Numbered from the stretch's first letter, positions 18,233-28,115 are shown. The stretch: DNA of 61,909 nt from Eggerthia catenaformis OT 569 = DSM 20559 (GCF_000340375.1 NZ_KB446650.1:20163-82071); one strand, 5' to 3'. A program made the numbers and translations. The notes: a model not told the origin generated them from the letters alone.

Positions 18233-19117
18233 CTATCTCTGTTGCCTATTCTTATTTTTTATATCAAGAAGCTCCTGTTCATCAAAATGATAATGTCTAT
18301 TACAGAACTGACAAGTAATCTCTGCCCCATGGTCTTCTTTTATCATAGCTTCTAATTCATCATTAGGAACAGTTGCCAATGCTGCTGTCATTTTTTCTTT
18401 TGAGCAGTCACAATAAAATGATAAATCTTGATGATCAAGAATTTCTGCTTCATTTCCAAAAAGCATTTCAATAATATCTTCCGGAGATTTTCCTTCTTTT
18501 ATTAATGCTGAAACCGGAGGAAAATCTTTTATCTTATTTTCTATAAAAGTAATATCTTCTTCTGTTGCTTCGGGAAGAAGCTGAATAATAAAGCCTCCGG
18601 CTGCTTCTACAATACTATCTTCATTGACTAATACACCTAATGATACAACTGATGGAATCTGCTCACTAACCATAAAATAATAAGCAAAATCATCTCCTAT
18701 CTCACCTGTCTGTATAGGAACTGATGAGGTAATAGGCTGCTTTAATCCCATATCTCTAATAACCTGAAGATCTCCCTGTGTTCCCACACATAATCCTACT
18801 GCAAGTTTATTTGTTTTGTTGTAGGTATAATGTACTTCCGGATTAGAGACAAATCCTTTAATTTTTCCATCACTGTTAGAAGTTACCAATAATGTGCCCA
18901 TCGGACCGCCGCCATTCATTGTAACAGTCATTTTCTCATTGTTTTTGTTCATTGCTCCCATCATTAATGTTACAGACATCAAACGTCCTAATGCTGCACT
19001 TGCACATGGCCAGAGATGATGATGTGTTCTGGCATCATTGACTAAATTTGTAGTTCTGCAAGCAAAAACTCTGGCATTTCTTTTATCAATAAGTCCCCTT
19101 ACTAAATAATCTTTCAT
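18233..19117 (-). CDS. hslO: Redox-regulated chaperone Hsp33
   Basis: Hsp33 is a holdase activated by oxidation, which releases a zinc ion held by four cysteines. The 294-residue protein begins DYLVRGLIDKRNARVFACRT and carries the C-terminal zinc motif CDCSKEKM followed by CQFCNRHY, both CxC/CxxC pairs. Length and motifs are canonical. It lies downstream of ftsH and a tiny membrane gene on the same strand; the tiny gene's stop codon overlaps its AGGAG ribosome site. Confidence 0.95.
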   Translation of the reverse strand: MKDYLVRGLIDKRNARVFACRTTNLVNDARTHHHLWPCASAALGRLMSVTLMMGAMNKNNEKMTVTMNGGGPMGTLLVTSNSDGKIKGFVSNPEVHYTYNKTNKLAVGLCVGTQGDLQVIRDMGLKQPITSSVPIQTGEIGDDFAYYFMVSEQIPSVVSLGVLVNEDSIVEAAGGFIIQLLPEATEEDITFIENKIKDFPPVSALIKEGKSPEDIIEMLFGNEAEILDHQDLSFYCDCSKEKMTAALATVPNDELEAMIKEDHGAEITCQFCNRHYHFDEQELLDIKNKNRQQR

Positions 19118-19125
19118 ATAATCTC

Positions 19126-19215
19126 CTAGAATGCAAAATAGCTGATTAATGGAATAATCATGCTTAATATAATAATTGTTACTATAATTTTAATTACTAA
19201 ACGTCTATTTCTCAT
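19126..19215 (-). CDS. 29-residue membrane mini-protein
   Basis: A short frame, MRNRRLVIKIIVTIII and then LSMIIPLISYFAF, sits between ftsH and hslO. It has a basic N-terminus and one hydrophobic helix. A GAGG site lies before the ATG at 19215, and the TAG stop merges with the hslO ribosome site. Small single-helix proteins of this kind (DUF4044-like) occur in similar positions in Bacillota. The function is unknown; an FtsH-associated role is a guess from position. Confidence 0.6.
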   Translation of the reverse strand: MRNRRLVIKIIVTIIILSMIIPLISYFAF

Positions 19216-19250
19216 AATAGCCTCAATTGAAAATGAAATAAGGCAAAGCC

Positions 19251-21197
19251 TTATTTCATCTCATCTAATAAATCATCATCACTATCTATGACCGACTGAA
19301 CAGGTTCAGTTTCAATAATATGATCCTCTTCTACAGCCGGATCAGGCATTTTACCTGTTTCATATAATGATTGTATCTGTTCAGCATTTAATGTTTCATT
19401 ATCTAATAATGCATGGGCAATAGTTTCTAACTTATCCTTATTGGCTTTAATAATCTCAGTCGCCTGATTATGTGCATCATCAATAATCTTTCTTACCTGC
19501 TGATCAATTTCAAAAGCAATCTGACCGGAATGTGTATTAGATAACTGTGAATAATCACGCCCTAAGAATACAGCATTCTGTCCGCTATCATATTTAATAG
19601 GTCCTAAATCAGACATACCTAATTCAGTAACCATTAATCTGGCGATTCTTGTTGCCTGCTCAATATCATTAGCAGCACCTGAAGAAATATCACCAAAGAA
19701 GATTTCTTCAGCTACACGACCACCCATATAGCCGGCAATCGTAGCTAACAGTTGTGATTTTGTCTGGAAATATGTTTCATCTTTAGGTGTCATGAGATTA
19801 TACCCGCCGGCCTGTCCTCTAGGAACAATTGTTACCTTCTGTACCTGATTGGCATCTTCTAAAGTTAAGCCAATAATAGCATGTCCTGATTCATGATAAG
19901 CTACCAATTTTCTCTCATGTTCAGTATATTTTCTAGAATGTTTAGCAGGTCCGCCAATAACCCTGTCAATAGCTTCATCCACATCATCTAATGTAATGGC
20001 TGTATGGTTCCCTCTTACCGCCAGCAAAGCTGCTTCATTTAAGACATTAGCAAGCTCTGCTCCGGAAAAGCCGGGTGTTCTTTGAGCAACATTATCAAAA
20101 TTAACATCTGCTGCAAGTTTCTTGTTTCTGGCATGAACAGCTAAAATTTCAGCTCTTGCTTTTCTATCAGGATTAGTAACCTGAATAGATCTATCAAAAC
20201 GTCCGGGTCTTAAAAGTGCCGGATCCAGAACATCAGCCCTATTTGTAGCAGCCAGAATAATAACTCCTTCACTGCCTTCAAAACCATCCATTTCTACTAA
20301 TAACTGATTTAATGTCTGTTCACGTTCATCATGACCGCCGCCAATACCGGATCCTCTCTGTCTACCGACTGCATCTATCTCATCAATAAAGATAATACAT
20401 GGTGCATTCTTTTTTGCTTCCTTAAACATATCTCTGACACGCCCGGCACCTACACCAACAAACATCTCTACAAATTCAGAACCTGAAATAGAATAGAATG
20501 GAACCTTAGCTTCACCGGCAACAGCTCTGGCAAGCAAAGTCTTACCTGTACCCGGAGGACCTACTAATAAAACACCTCTTGGTATTTTAGCTCCCATATC
20601 AACAAATTTCTTTGGATTCTTTAAGAAATCTACTAATTCAGTTAATTCCTCTTTTTCTTCATCTGCACCGGCAACATCAGTAAACTTAGTATTTTCATTC
20701 TTATTTAATTTTGCTCTTGAATTACCAAACTCAAAAGCCTTATTATTGCCGGCACCGCTGGCATTCATATATCTAAATAAGACATACATACCGCCAAATA
20801 AGAATACATAAGGCAATAACGTAATCACTATATTAAATATAATATTGTTATCGGCACTGTTTTTTACTGTTGTTTTAATCTTCTTTTCCTTTAATAACTG
20901 CATCAAAGAATCAATCTCTTCATCAGTCTTAGGAACAAGAGTCTTAAAATTATAAGTTTTCTTCTCACCTTTTACAGTCTTAGTATAACTTCCTGACACA
21001 TCAACAACATAATTATCAGGTGATACTACAATTTCAGTTACACTACCTTCTTCCACTACTTTTTTAAACTCATTGTAAGTCAATGAAGTAGACGCTCCTG
21101 CTCTATTACCGACCAAAGGAATTAATGTCCCGACCAATACCAGTATCAGTAGCCATGGAAGTATTGTTTTAATTAAACTTTTATTTTTCATAAGCAC
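19251..21197 (-). CDS. ftsH: ATP-dependent zinc metalloprotease FtsH
   Basis: FtsH is a membrane-anchored AAA+ protease for membrane and short-lived proteins. The 648 residues show a first transmembrane helix ([17 protein letters not shown]), an extracytoplasmic domain and a second helix near residue 130 ([17 protein letters not shown]). The AAA module has [18 protein letters not shown] and [15 protein letters not shown], with second region of homology LLRPGRFDR. The zinc site is [12 protein letters not shown]. It lies directly after hpt, the usual Bacillota order. Confidence 0.97.
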   Translation of the reverse strand: MLMKNKSLIKTILPWLLILVLVGTLIPLVGNRAGASTSLTYNEFKKVVEEGSVTEIVVSPDNYVVDVSGSYTKTVKGEKKTYNFKTLVPKTDEEIDSLMQLLKEKKIKTTVKNSADNNIIFNIVITLLPYVFLFGGMYVLFRYMNASGAGNNKAFEFGNSRAKLNKNENTKFTDVAGADEEKEELTELVDFLKNPKKFVDMGAKIPRGVLLVGPPGTGKTLLARAVAGEAKVPFYSISGSEFVEMFVGVGAGRVRDMFKEAKKNAPCIIFIDEIDAVGRQRGSGIGGGHDEREQTLNQLLVEMDGFEGSEGVIILAATNRADVLDPALLRPGRFDRSIQVTNPDRKARAEILAVHARNKKLAADVNFDNVAQRTPGFSGAELANVLNEAALLAVRGNHTAITLDDVDEAIDRVIGGPAKHSRKYTEHERKLVAYHESGHAIIGLTLEDANQVQKVTIVPRGQAGGYNLMTPKDETYFQTKSQLLATIAGYMGGRVAEEIFFGDISSGAANDIEQATRIARLMVTELGMSDLGPIKYDSGQNAVFLGRDYSQLSNTHSGQIAFEIDQQVRKIIDDAHNQATEIIKANKDKLETIAHALLDNETLNAEQIQSLYETGKMPDPAVEEDHIIETEPVQSVIDSDDDLLDEMK

Positions 21198-21200
21198 TCC

Positions 21201-21737
21201 TTACATATATACTTCTTCTTTTAATATTCCTACATAGGGAAGATTTCTATATTTTTCATCATAATCTAAACCATATCCAATCACAAACACATTAGGAATT
21301 TCAAAACCGATATACTCTGCATTAATAGGATATTCTCTTCTCTCCTGTTTATTTAACATCGTTACAATCGTCACGCTGGCAGCTCCCTTTTCTAAAAGCA
21401 TTGCCTTAACAGTATAAAGAGTTTTTCCTGTATCTAAAATATCTTCTATAAGAAGCAAATTCTTTCCTTTAATATCACCTTCAAGATCTTTCTTTACAAG
21501 AACATTGCCCGTAGATTCAGTACCTTCATAACTGGAAACATCCATATAATCAAATTCTACTTCTAAATCAATATATTTAGATAATTCAGCAAGAAAAGGA
21601 ATAGACCCTTTCAATAATCCAATAAATACAAGTTTATCTTTACTTTTATAATCTTTACTGATTTGTGCACCAAGCTCTTTGCATCTCTCAATAATCTGAT
21701 TATCAGTAAATAATATCTCCTTAACATCCTTATGCAT
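21201..21737 (-). CDS. hpt: Hypoxanthine phosphoribosyltransferase
   Basis: This enzyme salvages hypoxanthine and guanine with PRPP to make IMP and GMP. The 178 residues carry the PRPP-binding motif LLLIEDILDTGKTLYTV, the flexible-loop region DYMDVSSYEGTESTGNV, and the purine-site segment FEIPNVFVIGYGLDYDEKYR. It lies 22 bases after tilS and 3 bases before ftsH. Confidence 0.96.
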   Translation of the reverse strand: MHKDVKEILFTDNQIIERCKELGAQISKDYKSKDKLVFIGLLKGSIPFLAELSKYIDLEVEFDYMDVSSYEGTESTGNVLVKKDLEGDIKGKNLLLIEDILDTGKTLYTVKAMLLEKGAASVTIVTMLNKQERREYPINAEYIGFEIPNVFVIGYGLDYDEKYRNLPYVGILKEEVYM

Positions 21738-21759
21738 AGATAATCCTCCTATAATGTTC

Positions 21760-22989
21760 CTATTTTATCACAAATAATGTAGGTTTAAAATACAAATAAT
21801 CTAATTGTTTTGCAAGTCCGGGCACCAAAATAATCTCATTCTTACTATTTAACAAGATAGGCCATGTTTTCCTTAAATAATAAGGGATCTTTTTATTAAT
21901 AAAGAGTCTTGAAATCTTCTTTGTTCCACCGCTGGTCTTAATTCTATCCCCTGCTCTTATATTTCTAACAGTAATAGGATAATCTTCATCCTTTAGATAT
22001 ACTCCATTATTCAATGGACCCTGCTCAGATAGTTTAAAAAACTCACATTCATACCATTCATCCTTATTAAAAGTAAAACTATAATCCTTTATTATTCTAT
22101 TCAAGCGAACAGTTATATTATCATACTCTTTTATGAACAGATAATTAACAGGAAGGTGCATTTTTATTTGTGGTTTTGAATCTATCTGATGAATAATCTC
22201 ATGAATTAAATGATTACTGATTTTTTTCTTTCCTATATATTCTGCTAATAATTCATAAAGAAAAACTGATAATAATTCTCTTTTAATAGAAGTATAAGAA
22301 ATAAAACCATTTTGACGATAGAAAGAAAGATATTCCTGTATGTCTTTGAGATCTTTCTGTTTCTTATCATTAATAGATTCGGCTTTCTTTAACAGCTCTT
22401 CTTTTTGTTTATCAGTATAGGTATTCAATATTGTATTTCTAATACGATCTCTCGTAAAATATGTCTGAAAGTTTGTATAATCATCATGAAAAATAATTTG
22501 ATGAAATAAACAATATTCTCTTAAAGCTTTTTTATTTTTATTTAATAAAGGCCGATAAACTTTCATGCCCTGAATAACAGTTTCTTCTTGAATACCTAAA
22601 TAATCACATTGTGATTTTCTTTCCAGATGCATATAAATAGTTTCTAGCACATCATCCTGATGATGTGCTAGAAGAAGTCCGGCTGCATGGTATTTTAAAT
22701 AAACCTCTTGAAAGAAACTATATCTCATTATTCTTGCCTGAGTCTGAAAATTACCTTGATTATAATCTTTTTTATTAAATTCTTTATATTCAAAGGGAAT
22801 ATTATATTTTAAAGCATATCCTAAAACAGTTTGATAATCTAAAGAAGTATCTTCTCTTAGATTATAATTAATATGTGCAATCACAATATTCATCTTATTA
22901 TTTCTGCACATATCTAAAAGAGCCATTGAATCACAGCCTCCTGATACACCAATAATATAAGTTTTATTCTTATCTAATCTTTCTATCAT
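21760..22989 (-). CDS. tilS: tRNA(Ile)-lysidine synthetase
   Basis: TilS converts C34 of the AUA-reading tRNA-Ile to lysidine, which is essential for decoding AUA. The PP-loop ATP motif GVSGGCDSMALLDM is at the N-terminus and LLAHHQDDVLETIYMHL follows. The C-terminal tRNA-binding domain ends in KISRLFINKKIPYYLRKTWP. At 409 residues the length is normal. It is followed by hpt and ftsH as in Bacillus. Confidence 0.95.
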   Translation of the reverse strand: MIERLDKNKTYIIGVSGGCDSMALLDMCRNNKMNIVIAHINYNLREDTSLDYQTVLGYALKYNIPFEYKEFNKKDYNQGNFQTQARIMRYSFFQEVYLKYHAAGLLLAHHQDDVLETIYMHLERKSQCDYLGIQEETVIQGMKVYRPLLNKNKKALREYCLFHQIIFHDDYTNFQTYFTRDRIRNTILNTYTDKQKEELLKKAESINDKKQKDLKDIQEYLSFYRQNGFISYTSIKRELLSVFLYELLAEYIGKKKISNHLIHEIIHQIDSKPQIKMHLPVNYLFIKEYDNITVRLNRIIKDYSFTFNKDEWYECEFFKLSEQGPLNNGVYLKDEDYPITVRNIRAGDRIKTSGGTKKISRLFINKKIPYYLRKTWPILLNSKNEIILVPGLAKQLDYLYFKPTLFVIK

Positions 22990-22999
22990 AGCAGACTCC

Positions 23000-23497
23000 T
23001 TATAAGTCCTTTAACTCAAGCATATAACCTTCATCTTTATAAAAAAACGATTCATCAAATTTTTTAAATCCTAAATATAATAAAAGATCTCTTGATCTTT
23101 TATTAGCCTTGTAGATATAAGCAATAACCTTAGTATATTCATAATGTGATTTAATATATTTAAGTAATCCCAAAACTGCTTCTCTGGCAAATCCCTGATG
23201 CCAATAAGCACTATCAATAGTATAACCAATAGTAATGGTCGTCTTTGATAACACTTCTATTCTTAAATCTCCTATCATCATATCATGATAAATAATAGAT
23301 AATTGAGTATTATCTTTAATTTCCCCTTTAAAAGAATGAACAATACAGTATTTAATTCTTTTTTGTGCATCCTTTAAAGTAAAATGTTTCCATGACTGAT
23401 ATTTTGCAACTTCTTCCTTATCTCGATAAGATGCAAAAGCATATGCATCATCTTCTTCAATATCTCTTATAATCAATCTATCTGTCTGTATGTACAT
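23000..23497 (-). CDS. GNAT-family N-acetyltransferase (RimJ/RimL-like)
   Basis: A 165-residue acetyltransferase. It starts [18 protein letters not shown], typical of the RimJ/RimL-type GNATs, and contains IGYTIDSAYWHQGFAREAV for acetyl-CoA binding and NKRSRDLLLYLGFKKF at the C-terminus. The substrate cannot be told. It overlaps prmC by 20 bases, so it is likely translated from the same message. Confidence 0.88.
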   Translation of the reverse strand: MYIQTDRLIIRDIEEDDAYAFASYRDKEEVAKYQSWKHFTLKDAQKRIKYCIVHSFKGEIKDNTQLSIIYHDMMIGDLRIEVLSKTTITIGYTIDSAYWHQGFAREAVLGLLKYIKSHYEYTKVIAYIYKANKRSRDLLLYLGFKKFDESFFYKDEGYMLELKDL

Positions 23498-24350
23498 GTT
23501 CTATATTATAATAAATGAAAAGCATTCTATTCTTTCCATTAATATCCTTTATAAATTGATACCGACTATCTTTAAAATAATAATCCAGTGCTTCTTCCAT
23601 AAGTTCTTTTTGATCAAAGCCCATTTCAAAAGCTAATATTGCTTTATCATTTAAAACCTCTTTTACTCTTTCAAAGATCTTTCTATAAAAATAAAGTCCA
23701 TCTTCTCCACCAAATAATGCAACATGAGGCTCATTATTTTTAACTACCGGATCAATATCCTGATGTACCGGTATATAAGGAGGATTAGAGACAAAGAAAT
23801 CAAATTTTAAATGATGATCAATAAGTGGCTGAAGCATATCACCCTGATAAAAAGTAATATGAGCATTTAAGTCTTTAGCATTCTCTTTCGCAACAGCTAA
23901 GGCTTTTTCACTAATATCAGTAGCATAAACATCTAATTTTTCTTCTTCTAATGCGAGTGTGATGGCAATTGCACCGCTCCCTGTTCCGACATCACATAAT
24001 TTAACTGTCTTATAATCCTTAAAGTAATCATCAACATGATATAAGATATTTTCTACTAATTCTTCTGTTTCATAACGAGGAATGAGAACATCTTCATTGA
24101 CTTTAAATTCATAAGCAAAAAAGTATTCTTTACCTTTAATATATTGAACAGGTTCACCTTTTAAATATCTATCAAGATAATTATTATAGATTTCCAATGT
24201 ATCTCTATCGACTTCTTCATCCATCTTTAAATAAAGCTCATGAGGTTCCATATTTGATACATGATAGAATAAGACTTTAGGAACATTGGAATCTTTCTGT
24301 TTCTCATCCATTAATAGTTCAGATGAATGAATAAGCTCTCTAATTGTCAT
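23478..24350 (-). CDS. prmC: Release factor glutamine methyltransferase
   Basis: PrmC methylates the glutamine of the GGQ loop of release factors RF1 and RF2. The SAM site is [16 protein letters not shown] and the catalytic [11 protein letters not shown] motif is present. It has about 290 residues. The ATG at 24350, with AGGTGAAG just upstream, is preferred to the in-frame GTG at 24359. The gene overlaps the end of prfA, its substrate, by 11 bases. Confidence 0.95.
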   Translation of the reverse strand: MTIRELIHSSELLMDEKQKDSNVPKVLFYHVSNMEPHELYLKMDEEVDRDTLEIYNNYLDRYLKGEPVQYIKGKEYFFAYEFKVNEDVLIPRYETEELVENILYHVDDYFKDYKTVKLCDVGTGSGAIAITLALEEEKLDVYATDISEKALAVAKENAKDLNAHITFYQGDMLQPLIDHHLKFDFFVSNPPYIPVHQDIDPVVKNNEPHVALFGGEDGLYFYRKIFERVKEVLNDKAILAFEMGFDQKELMEEALDYYFKDSRYQFIKDINGKNRMLFIYYNIEHVHTDR

Positions 24351-25422
24351 TCTCTTCACCTAATAACTTAAGTCTCTGATCTTCATTGATTAAAGCTGTA
24401 ATAATATCATCTAGTTTGCCATCCATAATTTTGTCTAATTGCTGAATAGAAAGTCCTATCCTATGATCAGTCACTCTATTTTGAGGATAATTATATGTTC
24501 TGATCTTTTCAGAACGATCTCCGCTTCCTACTTTATTCTTTCTTTCATTTCCCAGCTTTTCTTCCTGTTCATCTAAAAAATGCTTATAAATGCGTGCTCT
24601 TAATGATTGCATAGCTTTATCTCTATTATCATGCTGAGAACGTCCATCCTGACTGGTTGCAACAATACCGGTTGGAATATGAGTAATACGAACAGCTGAA
24701 TCAGTTTTATTAATATGCTGTCCTCCGGCTCCACTAGAACGATAAGTATCTATTCTTAAATCTTTTGGATCTATCTGAATATCTACTTCTTCTGCTTCCG
24801 GCATAACTAATACTGTTGCGGTTGAAGTCTGAACACGTCCCTGAGATTCAGTCTTTGGTACTCTTTGTACACGATGTGATCCCGATTCATATTTTAATTT
24901 AGAATAAACGCCATCTCCTTTAACCATAAAAGAAATAAGAGAATAGCCACCGGCTTCACTATCCTGTGCTTCTTCAATATCAATCTTCCATCCTTGACTT
25001 TCAGCATACTTAGAATACATTCTAAATAAATCACCCGCAAAGATATTTCCTTCATCACCGCCGGCAGCACCTCTAATTTCCATAATAACATTCTTGTCAT
25101 CATTAGGATCTTTTGGAATTAATTCAAGCTGTATATCTCTTTCCATAAGAGGCTGTTTTTTAGTTAATTCTTCATATTCTAATTTTGCCATCTCTTTTAT
25201 TTCAGGATCATCTTCTTTCATTAATTCTTCCGCTTCTTTAATACCTTCAAGTAAATTTCTATACTCCTGATATAAGCGATAAGCCTTTTCTAAAGAAGCC
25301 TGCTCTTTAGATGCTTCTGTCATTTTCTTTATATCATTCGCAATAGATGGATCCATAAGAATCTGAGTTAATTCATCATATCTTTTTTCTACTGTTTCTA
25401 ATCTTTGTAATAAACTATTCAT
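24340..25422 (-). CDS. prfA: Peptide chain release factor 1
   Basis: RF1 reads UAA and UAG and triggers peptide release. The GGQ motif is in [19 protein letters not shown], preceded by [19 protein letters not shown]. From the ATG at 25422 ([15 protein letters not shown]) it has 360 residues, the family's length. A GGAGG site lies seven bases upstream, which rules out the longer frame to 25461. It is the first gene of the prfA-prmC-GNAT-tilS-hpt-ftsH-hslO string. Confidence 0.97.
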   Translation of the reverse strand: MNSLLQRLETVEKRYDELTQILMDPSIANDIKKMTEASKEQASLEKAYRLYQEYRNLLEGIKEAEELMKEDDPEIKEMAKLEYEELTKKQPLMERDIQLELIPKDPNDDKNVIMEIRGAAGGDEGNIFAGDLFRMYSKYAESQGWKIDIEEAQDSEAGGYSLISFMVKGDGVYSKLKYESGSHRVQRVPKTESQGRVQTSTATVLVMPEAEEVDIQIDPKDLRIDTYRSSGAGGQHINKTDSAVRITHIPTGIVATSQDGRSQHDNRDKAMQSLRARIYKHFLDEQEEKLGNERKNKVGSGDRSEKIRTYNYPQNRVTDHRIGLSIQQLDKIMDGKLDDIITALINEDQRLKLLGEENDN

Positions 25423-25553
25423 ATTTGTCCTCCAAACCGCCTCTATTATAATATAGAACATTGTTTAAGGCAAAAAGATTATGCTTTTTACATTGTTTTT
25501 TCTTATTTATTTTTAATATATGATATACTACTTTTATCCGGGAGGCATATAAA

Positions 25554-26213
25554 ATGATTAAAGCAGTTATATTTGATATGGATGGATTAATGATTGATAG
25601 TGAAAGAGTAACCTTTGAAAGTTATCAGGAAGTCTTAAAACCTATGGGACTCACAATGAGTGAAGAATTCTATGTAACTCTTCTTGGCAAACCTGTTAAA
25701 GGTATATTTGAAAGATTTTATGATGTCTATGGAAAAGATTTTCCTATTGAAGATGTTATTAGGGAATGTCATAATGTTATGGCTAAAAGATTTGAAACAT
25801 ATGGCGTTCCCATCAAAAAAGGATTAAAAGAACTCTTATATTATTTAAAAAAGAATAATTATAAAACTATTGTTGCAACCAGCTCTAATCGAGATAGAGT
25901 AGATATTATTTTAAAACAGGCCGGGATCACTCAATATTTTGATGATTCAATTTGTGGTGATGAAGTCTCTCATGGCAAACCGGATCCTGAAGTATTCTTA
26001 AAATCATGTCAGAAGCTCAATGTTTCTCCCGATCAGGCTATTGTCTTAGAAGATAGTGAATCAGGTATTACTGCTTCTTATAATGCTCATATTAAAGTTA
26101 TCTGTATACCGGATATGAAATATCCGGAAAAACAATATCAGCAAATGACTTATAAAATTCTAGATAATTTAGAAAATGTTATACCTATTATTAAAGATCT
26201 TAATACAAAGTAA
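25554..26213 (+). CDS. HAD-superfamily phosphatase (beta-phosphoglucomutase-like)
   Basis: A 219-residue HAD hydrolase of subfamily IA. Motif I is VIFDMDGLMIDSE, motif II is IVATSSNR and motif III/IV lies in ICGDEVSHGKPDPEVFL, followed by IVLEDSESGI. This pattern is shared by beta-phosphoglucomutases and small sugar-phosphate phosphatases, so the substrate is open. A GGGAGG site precedes the ATG. The last codons (N-T-K-stop) are part of the 140-base repeat found again at 27150. Confidence 0.9.
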   Translation: MIKAVIFDMDGLMIDSERVTFESYQEVLKPMGLTMSEEFYVTLLGKPVKGIFERFYDVYGKDFPIEDVIRECHNVMAKRFETYGVPIKKGLKELLYYLKKNNYKTIVATSSNRDRVDIILKQAGITQYFDDSICGDEVSHGKPDPEVFLKSCQKLNVSPDQAIVLEDSESGITASYNAHIKVICIPDMKYPEKQYQQMTYKILDNLENVIPIIKDLNTK

Positions 26214-26340
26214 AAGAACCGGATAACCCAGTTCTTTTCTTGTAGATTTTTTCATATTTTAAAGGGAAGGAAAATTATGAAATATATTATCTTAAGTCTA
26301 CGCTAATAATATAACCATATTTTATGAATTCAATATTAAC
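26201..26340 (+). repeat. Direct repeat, copy 1 (140 bases)
   Basis: It matches 27150-27288 in the same direction with scattered substitutions. The unit holds the last codons of the HAD gene, a hairpin terminator (AAAAGAAC...GTTCTTTT, 26213-26239), a ribosome site AAGGGAAGG, a mini-ORF (26277-26306, MKYIILSLR) and an AT-rich tail. In the second copy the mini-ORF reads MKYIILSLHH (27225-27257). The two copies flank the three tiny membrane genes. Confidence 0.9.
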
Positions 26341-26358
26341 AAATAAAATATTTTAATA

Positions 26359-26520
26359 CTATTTCTTGTCTTTCTTTAATCCTATTACAAAAATAATAAT
26401 ACCTATTAGCAAAAATGCTGCTGATAAATTAGCTTCATTTAATTTATCCCATTTCGTTGTATTAATCCATAATGAAATCAATACCAGTAATACACCGATA
26501 TATTTAAGGTTATTTCTCAT
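26359..26520 (-). CDS. 53-residue two-helix membrane protein
   Basis: It reads MRNNLKYIGVLLVLISLWIN then a polar turn and a second hydrophobic helix (AAFLLIGIIIFVIGLKKDKK). An AGGAG site is properly spaced before the ATG at 26520, so the longer frame to 26559 is unlikely. It is a paralogue of the next gene upstream (same N-terminus pattern N-x-x-x-I-x-x-L-L-x-L-I-S-x-W). The function is unknown. Confidence 0.65.
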   Translation of the reverse strand: MRNNLKYIGVLLVLISLWINTTKWDKLNEANLSAAFLLIGIIIFVIGLKKDKK

Positions 26521-26568
26521 TATTCTCCTATTCGTTATCATATTTAATAATATGTGCAATTAATAAAT

Positions 26569-26730
26569 TTATTTATCTTTTATAATCACAAGAAAAAGAC
26601 CAATACTCCCCACTAAGAAACATAAATCTGAAAATAAAGTAACAGCAACTGTTTTCTCTTGATATGCCATAGTATTAAACCAGATAGAAATAAGCATTAA
26701 TAATATGCTAATATTTTTTAATCTCTTCAT
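26569..26730 (-). CDS. 53-residue two-helix membrane protein, paralogue
   Basis: It begins MKRLKNISILLMLISIWFN, then has a short polar region (YQEKT) and a second helix ending FLVIIKDK. It has the same length and layout as the gene at 26359-26520, so tandem duplication is likely. Its ATG overlaps the stop of the upstream mini-gene (ATGA), and AGGAGG lies upstream. The function is unknown. Confidence 0.6.
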   Translation of the reverse strand: MKRLKNISILLMLISIWFNTMAYQEKTVAVTLFSDLCFLVGSIGLFLVIIKDK

Positions 26731-26882
26731 AATTGTTTCCTCCTGTCCATCATAAATTCAGCTATGAAAGAGCTTAAAAACAAAGTCAAGTAAGCTAAAA
26801 CAAACAACATTCCATATGCAAAACTATTAGACATCTGAAACAGTCCGAATGTAAAATACATAATTTCTATTACTCTTTGCAT
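26727..26882 (-). CDS. 51-residue membrane protein
   Basis: It begins MQRVIEIMYFTFGLFQMSN, continues as a hydrophobic helix (FVLAYLTLFLSS) and ends FMMDRRKQL. It is translationally coupled to the next mini-gene by an ATGA overlap. There is no clear ribosome site before its own ATG. A tiny upstream frame (ATG ATA CCC ... TAG) with an AGGTG site ends six bases before it and may feed ribosomes by reinitiation. The function is unknown. Confidence 0.5.
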   Translation of the reverse strand: MQRVIEIMYFTFGLFQMSNSFAYGMLFVLAYLTLFLSSFIAEFMMDRRKQL

Positions 26883-27149
26883 AATACACTAAAAAATGTA
26901 CATGGGTATCATCACCTATTTAATTTTAATTATATTATTATTTCCTATAATTATGATAATAAAGCAAATACTATAAATTATTCGTATTACAAAATGTTCT
27001 ATTTATATATATTATAGCCTTTGCAACAATAAAAAACAATATGAATTACTTAATAACATAATTATTTTTATGGTTATAAGAAAAAATACTATGTTTTCTA
27101 TCAAAAATATAAAATCTTATTTATATTTTCAAAAAAATATCGATTATTA

Positions 27150-27288
27150 TAATACAAAGTAAAAGAACCGGGTTACGGTTCTTTTCTTGTAGATTTTTTT
27201 CATATTTTAAAGGGAAGGGAAATTATGAAATATATTATTTTAAGTCTACATCATTAATATAACTGTGTTTTATGAATTCAATATTAAC
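27150..27288 (+). repeat. Direct repeat, copy 2
   Basis: Matches 26201-26340. The terminator hairpin here is tighter (AAAAGAACCG/CGGTTCTTTT), and the mini-ORF at 27225-27257 keeps its start, ribosome site and first eight codons, with a changed third position in one Ile codon and a different tail (HH instead of R). The HAD stop codon context is copied without the rest of that gene. Confidence 0.9.
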
Positions 27289-27320
27289 TATTTATGTTTT
27301 TAAAAATTTATAGAAAGCAA

Positions 27321-27348
27321 AAGAGATTCTTGGGGAGAATCTCTTTTT
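27321..27348. terminator. Bidirectional hairpin near the end of tdk
   Basis: AGAGATTCT-TGGGG-AGAATCTCT is flanked by A on the left and T on the right, so it can terminate in both directions. It is the best terminator candidate downstream of tdk, although about 100 bases away. A second hairpin, GAAGAGA/TCTCTTC at 27364-27390, shares its arm sequence. Confidence 0.6.
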
Positions 27349-27448
27349 AAGAAGGGGAATATTGAAGAGACTGTTTGGGGGGATCTCTTCATTTATGATA
27401 TTTGTCTTACGACAATAGTTACTATAATAGAGTTATGTGAACTCTACA

Positions 27449-28057
27449 TTAACTTATTTTTATTTTTTTAAATTTATTTGGTTTATCTCCTACTTCATGG
27501 CAGTGTCTGCATCTTGGTTCATAAGCTTCTTTTGCTCCTACTAAGACTACAGGATCTGTAAATGAAGCCGGTTTTCCATTAACCATTCTTTGTGTACGTG
27601 TTGCAGGTGCACCACATTTAGCACATACTGCTGTTAGCTTAGTTACAAATTCTGCTCTTGTTAGAAGATCCGGAAGAACGCCAAACGGTTCTCCTCGGAA
27701 ATCTTTATCTAATCCTGCAACCATGACTCTTAAGCCGCTATCGGCAAGATATTCACAGACATCTACAATATCTTTATCAAAAAATTGTACTTCATCAATC
27801 GCAACAACATCTGTATCTACTTTTATTCTATTTAAGATATCTGATGATTTTTCAACCACAACACAGGAAACTTTAGCTCCTGCATGAGATACAATTTCTG
27901 TAGTTGAATAACGATCATCTACCTTAGGTTTAAAGACAATAATATTCTTTTTTGCGAATGTTAAAACATTTATTCTTCTGATTAATTCTTCAGTCTTACC
28001 GGCAAACATGCACCCACAAATAACTTCCAGCCATCCCTCATTATATTGATTATACAT
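27449..28057 (-). CDS. tdk: Thymidine kinase
   Basis: This enzyme phosphorylates thymidine for the salvage route to dTTP. The P-loop [14 protein letters not shown] is near the N-terminus, the Walker B-like segment is [10 protein letters not shown], and the lasso Zn site uses CAKCG and CRHCHE. It has 202 residues from the ATG at 28057 (MYNQYNEGW), with AGGTGG upstream, rather than the longer frame from 28078. It matches the type II (TK1-like) bacterial family. Confidence 0.95.
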   Translation of the reverse strand: MYNQYNEGWLEVICGCMFAGKTEELIRRINVLTFAKKNIIVFKPKVDDRYSTTEIVSHAGAKVSCVVVEKSSDILNRIKVDTDVVAIDEVQFFDKDIVDVCEYLADSGLRVMVAGLDKDFRGEPFGVLPDLLTRAEFVTKLTAVCAKCGAPATRTQRMVNGKPASFTDPVVLVGAKEAYEPRCRHCHEVGDKPNKFKKIKIS

Positions 28058-28099
28058 AGTTAACCACCTTTCATGCATTCTTTATTATACATGAAAATA

Positions 28100-28115
28100 G
28101 GATGGTTTCCCATCC
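28100..28115 (-). terminator. Probable terminator after dnaB
   Basis: GGATGG-TTTC-CCATCC, followed on the minus strand by TATTTTC, lies 80 bases past the dnaB stop. The stem is short and the T run imperfect. Confidence 0.5.

Larger units (their letters stand above)
26883..27448. other. Gene-poor region with repeat copy 2 and hairpins
   Basis: Very AT-rich DNA of about 560 bases. It holds the second 140-base repeat (27150-27288) and a series of inverted repeats at 27321-27348, 27364-27390 and 27428-27446. No gene larger than the repeat-borne mini-ORF is visible. Confidence 0.6.
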
